A stretch of DNA of 8,311 nucleotides from Desulfobacterales bacterium (GTDB taxonomy: Bacteria; Desulfobacterota; DSM-4660; Desulfatiglandales; Desulfatiglandaceae): the NCBI GenBank assembly GCA_022013615.1, contig JAKLQB010000400.1, positions 1 to 8,311 of the forward strand. The letters run 5' to 3'. Below, one piece after another: positions 5,683 to 8,311 of this stretch (position 1 is its first letter; each line of letters opens with the position of its first letter). Below the pieces are notes generated by a model that worked only from the letters and a program-made list of their open reading frames with translations, was not told where the DNA came from and did not search any database. A program made the translations under genes and the position numbers.

Positions 5683-7019
5683 AGCTCCTGAATGGATTCC
5701 ACTCCACCCAGCTCCATATCCCCGGGTGGGTTAGCTCCCTCAAAGTTGTTGCGGGAAAGTAAGCACCGCGAAAAGCCCAGTTTTTTGGCTTCCCTGATTC
5801 TCAGATCCGGCTGGCTGACCCCGCGAATCTCTCCGGCCAGACCCACTTCGCCAAATACTACCAGGTTACGATCTACGGGTCTGTTAAGAAAGCTGGACAT
5901 CATGGCAGAGACGATACCAAGGTCCGCAGCGGGCTCATCCACCTTTAATCCACCTGCCACATTGACAAAAATATCCTGATCCCCCAGTTCCATTCCTATC
6001 CTCTTTCCAAGCACTGCCACCAAAAGCGAAATCCTGTTATGGTCTACTCCAATGGCCGTTCTTCTGGGCATGCCCAGGGGGCTTGGACCCACTAAGGCCT
6101 GGATTTCCACAAGTAAGGGTCTGGTTCCTTCAATGCAGGGTATCACGACCGACCCTGGTACATCTTGCGGTCTTTCTTCAAGAAAAATGCGGGATGGATT
6201 GCCAACTTCTTCAAGACCGGTGTCTTTCATTTCGAAGACGCCAATTTCATTTGTGGGGCCAAAACGATTTTTTACCGACCTCAATATCCTGAAAACGTGT
6301 CCCTTGTCCCCTTCAAAATAAAGGACTGTATCCACCAGATGCTCCAGAACTTTCGGCCCTGCAATTGCGCCGTCTTTGGTTACATGACCGATCAGAAAAA
6401 TTGGGACACCGGATTGTTTTGCAAAGGTCATCAATCGGGCGGCCACCTCCCTGACCTGCCCAACGCTTCCGGGCGCCGAGGTCATGTCATTGGTATAGAC
6501 AGTTTGTATTGAGTCTACAGCCACAAGATCAGGTTTAATCGGGGCCAGCTTCTCAAAAAAGTCTTCAATGCAGGTCCCTGCCATAATGTAGAGGTTCTCA
6601 GAATGAACCGATAGCCGTTCTGCCCTTAGCTTGATCTGCTGAGGCGATTCTTCTCCGGAAAGATATAAGGTACGACAGGACTGGTGAGAGAGTCTATCGA
6701 GTACCTGGAGCATAAGGGTCGACTTTCCGATTCCTGGGTCGCCACCGATCAAAACCAGAGACCCTGGTACCACCCCGCCTCCAAGTGTACGGTCAAATTC
6801 AACCATCCCGGTTTTAAGCCTCATCTCCGGGGCAAGGGAAATGGCATCAATGGTCTGGGGCTGGCTCATGGCATAAGACGTTTTCCCTTTGCGCTCGGAT
6901 TTGACCAGCTCCTCGACCATACTGTTCCACTCGCCGCAGTCAGGGCATCGCCCCAGCCATTTTAGTGCCTGGTACCCGCAGCTCTGGCATACATAAATGG
7001 GTTTTTTCTGTTTTGTCAT
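5661..7019 (-). CDS. radA: DNA repair protein RadA (Sms)
   Basis: RadA is a RecA-related hexameric ATPase that promotes branch migration of recombination intermediates during DNA repair. All family parts are present in 452 residues (E. coli RadA has about 460): a C4 zinc finger with Cys11, Cys14, Cys25 and Cys28, Walker A GGDPGIGKST at 92-101, Walker B LVAVDS at 165-170, the RadA-specific KNRFG at 250-254, and a C-terminal Lon-protease-like domain from about 300 containing GPSPLGMPRR and GEVGLAGEIRG. The start chosen at 7019 forms an ATGA overlap with the stop of the upstream gene, implying translational coupling; it also gives the usual short N-terminus MTKQKKPIYVCQSCGY. An in-frame ATG at 7037 would add six residues and is less likely. 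Sequence and reading frame look intact. Confidence 0.97.
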   Translation of the reverse strand: MTKQKKPIYVCQSCGYQALKWLGRCPDCGEWNSMVEELVKSERKGKTSYAMSQPQTIDAISLAPEMRLKTGMVEFDRTLGGGVVPGSLVLIGGDPGIGKSTLMLQVLDRLSHQSCRTLYLSGEESPQQIKLRAERLSVHSENLYIMAGTCIEDFFEKLAPIKPDLVAVDSIQTVYTNDMTSAPGSVGQVREVAARLMTFAKQSGVPIFLIGHVTKDGAIAGPKVLEHLVDTVLYFEGDKGHVFRILRSVKNRFGPTNEIGVFEMKDTGLEEVGNPSRIFLEERPQDVPGSVVIPCIEGTRPLLVEIQALVGPSPLGMPRRTAIGVDHNRISLLVAVLGKRIGMELGDQDIFVNVAGGLKVDEPAADLGIVSAMMSSFLNRPVDRNLVVFGEVGLAGEIRGVSQPDLRIREAKKLGFSRCLLSRNNFEGANPPGDMELGGVESIQELYDLLFK

Positions 7020-7483
7020 TTCCCGAAACCCCACCATTTTTTCTTTTCAACCTTTTCAGCCACGCCATAGTGCCTGCAAAGATCCGCTAACTCCTTCCGC
7101 CATCTGTCGGTTTCCACACGACCCTTTTCAATTTGCCTGTTGGCCGCCCGAACCAGGTACACATCTCTTATCTCGAGTCCAAACATTTTTTCCCTGAATC
7201 CTTTGTAGAGGTATTCGGTGCCCCGAATGTAAATGCCATGCAGTTCCCTTACCTCCTGTGTCTTTGGATTGATATCCTTCAGTAAATCAACAAATTGCCT
7301 GTAGTGAGGAATGACATCATCCTTCAAAGCTTTATAAACCCTTGCATTAGAGGTGTAATTTTTGCCAGTAACAGAGGCATAGCTTTCAAGTGCCTTTTGT
7401 TCCAGTTGTGCGATATCCAGGATATCTTGATTCACGTACTTAACCAAATCCATAGTTGCTCTGTCAGTGGCACAACTCCCCAT
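7016..7483 (-). CDS. Small helical protein of unknown function, probable lipoprotein with disrupted 5' end
   Basis: I do not recognise this 155-residue protein. It is predicted to be mostly alpha-helical and charged, with segments such as IAQLEQKALESYASVTG and LHGIYIRGTEYLYKGF, and ends in a basic, Trp-containing tail (KKKWWGFGK). Its stop overlaps the radA start as ATGA, so the two are co-translated. The start is doubtful. ATG 7483 has no good ribosome binding site and begins MGSC, which looks like the end of a lipobox. Reading further upstream in frame gives a hydrophobic FFLGICVF stretch until a TGA at 7517-7519, with no usable start codon. Removing one base from the 10-bp homopolymer at 7500-7509 joins it to INLLILPFF and possible starts at GTG 7565 or ATG 7613, producing a convincing lipoprotein signal peptide. 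The mature part is intact either way. Confidence 0.7.
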   Translation of the reverse strand: MGSCATDRATMDLVKYVNQDILDIAQLEQKALESYASVTGKNYTSNARVYKALKDDVIPHYRQFVDLLKDINPKTQEVRELHGIYIRGTEYLYKGFREKMFGLEIRDVYLVRAANRQIEKGRVETDRWRKELADLCRHYGVAEKVEKKKWWGFGK

Positions 7484-7499
7484 GAAAACACATATGCCT

Positions 7500-7509
7500 A
7501 AAAAAAAAA
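7500..7509. repeat. A10 homopolymer (T10 in the coding strand) at an apparent frame shift
   Basis: Ten consecutive A on the plus strand lie just upstream of the small gene at 7016-7483. With nine or twelve, the upstream frame would read straight into the gene as a lipoprotein signal peptide. Such tracts are prone to sequencing error, replication slippage (phase variation) and transcriptional slippage. Confidence 0.6.
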
Positions 7510-7581
7510 GGCAGGATCAGGAGGTTTATGTCACCAATATTATTGACAAATCCTAACCGTCTCACGTCTCTTAAATTGTAA

Positions 7582-7594
7582 AACTTATTGAGAA
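7582..7594. repeat. Copy of the MITE-like arm, AACTTATTGAGAA
   Basis: This 13-mer is identical to 2175-2187, part of the right arm of the element at 2092-2190. No partner arm was found nearby, so it may be a solo end or a remnant. Confidence 0.5.
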
Positions 7595-7645
7595 TAAAAG
7601 TTTTTTTTGCCATGTCTGAGTTTTTGCCTCGCCCATGGAATGGAA

Positions 7646-7678
7646 ATGCGCTAAGAGCATAGCGCATAGGGCATGGGG
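7646..7678. repeat. 8-bp hairpin within a GCATAG-type short repeat
   Basis: ATGCGCTA (7646-7653) and TAGCGCAT (7660-7667) form a perfect stem with a 6-nt loop. The right part is also a degenerate tandem of GCATAG/GCATGG units (7658-7678). A run of T begins just after (7679), so weak terminator activity on the plus strand is conceivable, but no plus-strand gene ends nearby. Confidence 0.5.
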
Positions 7679-7718
7679 TTTTTTCTCTTTGCACTATGCA
7701 ATAATTCCCAGTATTCCA

Positions 7719-7749
7719 ATCCCGTCTTGGCGGGATGAGCGAAGCGAAC
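7719..7749. repeat. Hairpin ATCCCG/CGGGAT followed by GAGCGAAGCGAAC
   Basis: A 6-bp stem (7719-7724 and 7731-7736) with a 6-nt loop is followed by GAGCGAAGCGAAC (7737-7749). The latter, read on the other strand, is nearly the same as GTCGCTTCGCTC at 2059-2070. A related arrangement occurs at 7831-7864, with the parts in the other order. Confidence 0.5.
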
Positions 7750-7811
7750 TAGCTTAGATTCTAAATAGTTAGTACTGACCATCTAACAGGGTGGATTTGG
7801 CATTTACCATT

Positions 7812-7915
7812 CATTTGAAATTTGCCTGTCGTAGTGAAACGAAGATCCCGCTGTCGGGGCCCCGTGCAATGTGGCAGCTTTTTCATTGGGCAGCTTTGTC
7901 ATTTGACATTTAGCC
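7812..7915 (+). repeat. CATTTGA and GGCAGCTTT direct repeats
   Basis: GGCAGCTTTTTCATT (7873-7887) and GGCAGCTTTGTCATT (7889-7903) form a tandem pair with 14 of 15 identities. Two degenerate copies of CATTTGAMATTTRGCC flank the area, at 7812-7826 and 7900-7915. Together with the neighbouring hairpins these fill the spacer before the yjbH-like gene; no small gene or promoter was recognised in 7620-7960. Confidence 0.5.
7831..7864. repeat. GTGAAACGAAG plus CCCG/CGGG hairpin and palindrome
   Basis: A GTGAAACGAAG motif is followed by a small CCCG-CTGT-CGGG hairpin (7847-7858), which runs into the perfect 10-bp palindrome CGGGGCCCCG (7855-7864). The parts resemble those at 7719-7749. Confidence 0.4.
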
Positions 7916-8021
7916 TTATAAACTTGAATATGGCGTAGCCTCTAAACCCTACTCTGGATTTCTATCAGTGATGAAAGGTCTATGTCAATATGAACCCGAT
8001 AATGGGGCATCAATTTCGCTT

Positions 8022-8311
8022 ATGAGGGCCCTTCAATTTATTTCTTTACTCTTTCTCTGCCAGATAAGCCTTGCGGCCCCGGCCTTTTGCTGGGACAGGC
8101 CTTTCAATAATACTGCCAACTGGGGTGGTACCGGTTTAATGGAGATCCCGACGGCCCGGGTTCTTGAAGATGGGGTTATCAGGTTCGGGTACGCCCAGGC
8201 CAATCCCTTCAGGTGGTATACAGGGGCCATGGGGCTCTTTCCCGGGCTGGAGTTCAGTGGTCGCTATACTGATATTACGAACATACCATCAGGGCTCGGA
8301 TCTGGATTTGG
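8022..8311 (+). CDS. YjbH-like exopolysaccharide/outer-membrane protein, 5' part only
   Basis: The reading frame runs off the window after 96 complete codons. Residues 1-22 or so form a Sec signal peptide (hydrophobic FISLLFLCQISLAAPA), followed by WGGTGLMEIPTARVLEDG, FGYAQANPFRWY, LFPGLEFSGRYTDI. This is the characteristic N-terminus of the YjbH family (DUF940), predicted outer-membrane beta-barrel proteins; in E. coli YjbH is encoded in the yjbEFGH operon linked to exopolysaccharide production. Full members have roughly 700 residues, so most of the gene is outside. The start at 8022 places the signal peptide at the N-terminus; an in-frame ATG at 7971 would put 17 polar residues before it. 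Neither has a good ribosome binding site, although a GGGG lies at 8004-8007. The gene is divergent from the radA pair and separated from it by about 540 bp of repeats. Confidence 0.8.
   Translation, partial: MRALQFISLLFLCQISLAAPAFCWDRPFNNTANWGGTGLMEIPTARVLEDGVIRFGYAQANPFRWYTGAMGLFPGLEFSGRYTDITNIPSGLGSGF

Noticed and set aside
7464..7694. 76-codon minus-strand frame as an independent gene
   Set aside because: It includes dispersed repeats and hairpin DNA; its only plausible part is the stretch that would join the lipoprotein gene by a frame shift.
8033..8230. 65-codon minus-strand frame
   Set aside because: It is antisense to the yjbH-like coding sequence, whose family motifs are clear.

Overview
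The window looks like a piece of a chromosome from an anaerobic Desulfobacterota-type bacterium. This is inferred from the gene mix: an oxygen-sensitive 4-hydroxybutyryl-CoA dehydratase-like flavoprotein, a nitroreductase, a LysM envelope protein and a YjbH-type exopolysaccharide protein. AT-rich intergenic spacers full of short repeats fit the same picture. No rRNA, tRNA, CRISPR array, transposase or phage gene was found.

Layout. Positions 1-220 hold a possible C-terminal tail of an upstream gene and a predicted promoter overlapping a palindrome. A secreted LysM protein follows (221-1969, +), then a 390-bp repeat-rich spacer. Next come an AbfD/HpaB-family protein (2360-3811, +), a 135-bp spacer made largely of repeats, a nitroreductase (3947-4609, +), a 215-bp repeat spacer and a patatin-like phospholipase (about 4825-5682, +). 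The patatin gene ends tail to tail with radA (5661-7019, -) and overlaps it by 22 bp. Upstream of radA on the same strand is a small helical protein of unknown function (7016-7483, -), which overlaps radA as ATGA and is probably a lipoprotein whose signal peptide is out of frame. A spacer of about 540 bp made mostly of repeats and hairpins leads to the 5' part of a yjbH-like gene (8022 to window end, +).

Function. The genes do not form one obvious pathway. The dehydratase-like protein and nitroreductase are both flavoprotein families and may be co-transcribed, but their substrates cannot be deduced. RadA and its coupled partner are one translational unit. The LysM, putative lipoprotein and YjbH products all belong to the envelope.

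Most unusual points: (1) all four spacers longer than 130 bp between genes are mosaics of short repeat families, several recurring in the window, including a 99-bp MITE-like element whose 13-bp arm sequence recurs 5.4 kb away; (2) the AbfD-like protein keeps the apparent Fe-S ligands but seems to lack two catalytic residues of the studied enzyme; (3) a 10-bp homopolymer separates a well-formed lipoprotein signal sequence from its gene by one base; (4) the patatin has a degenerate oxyanion-hole motif.
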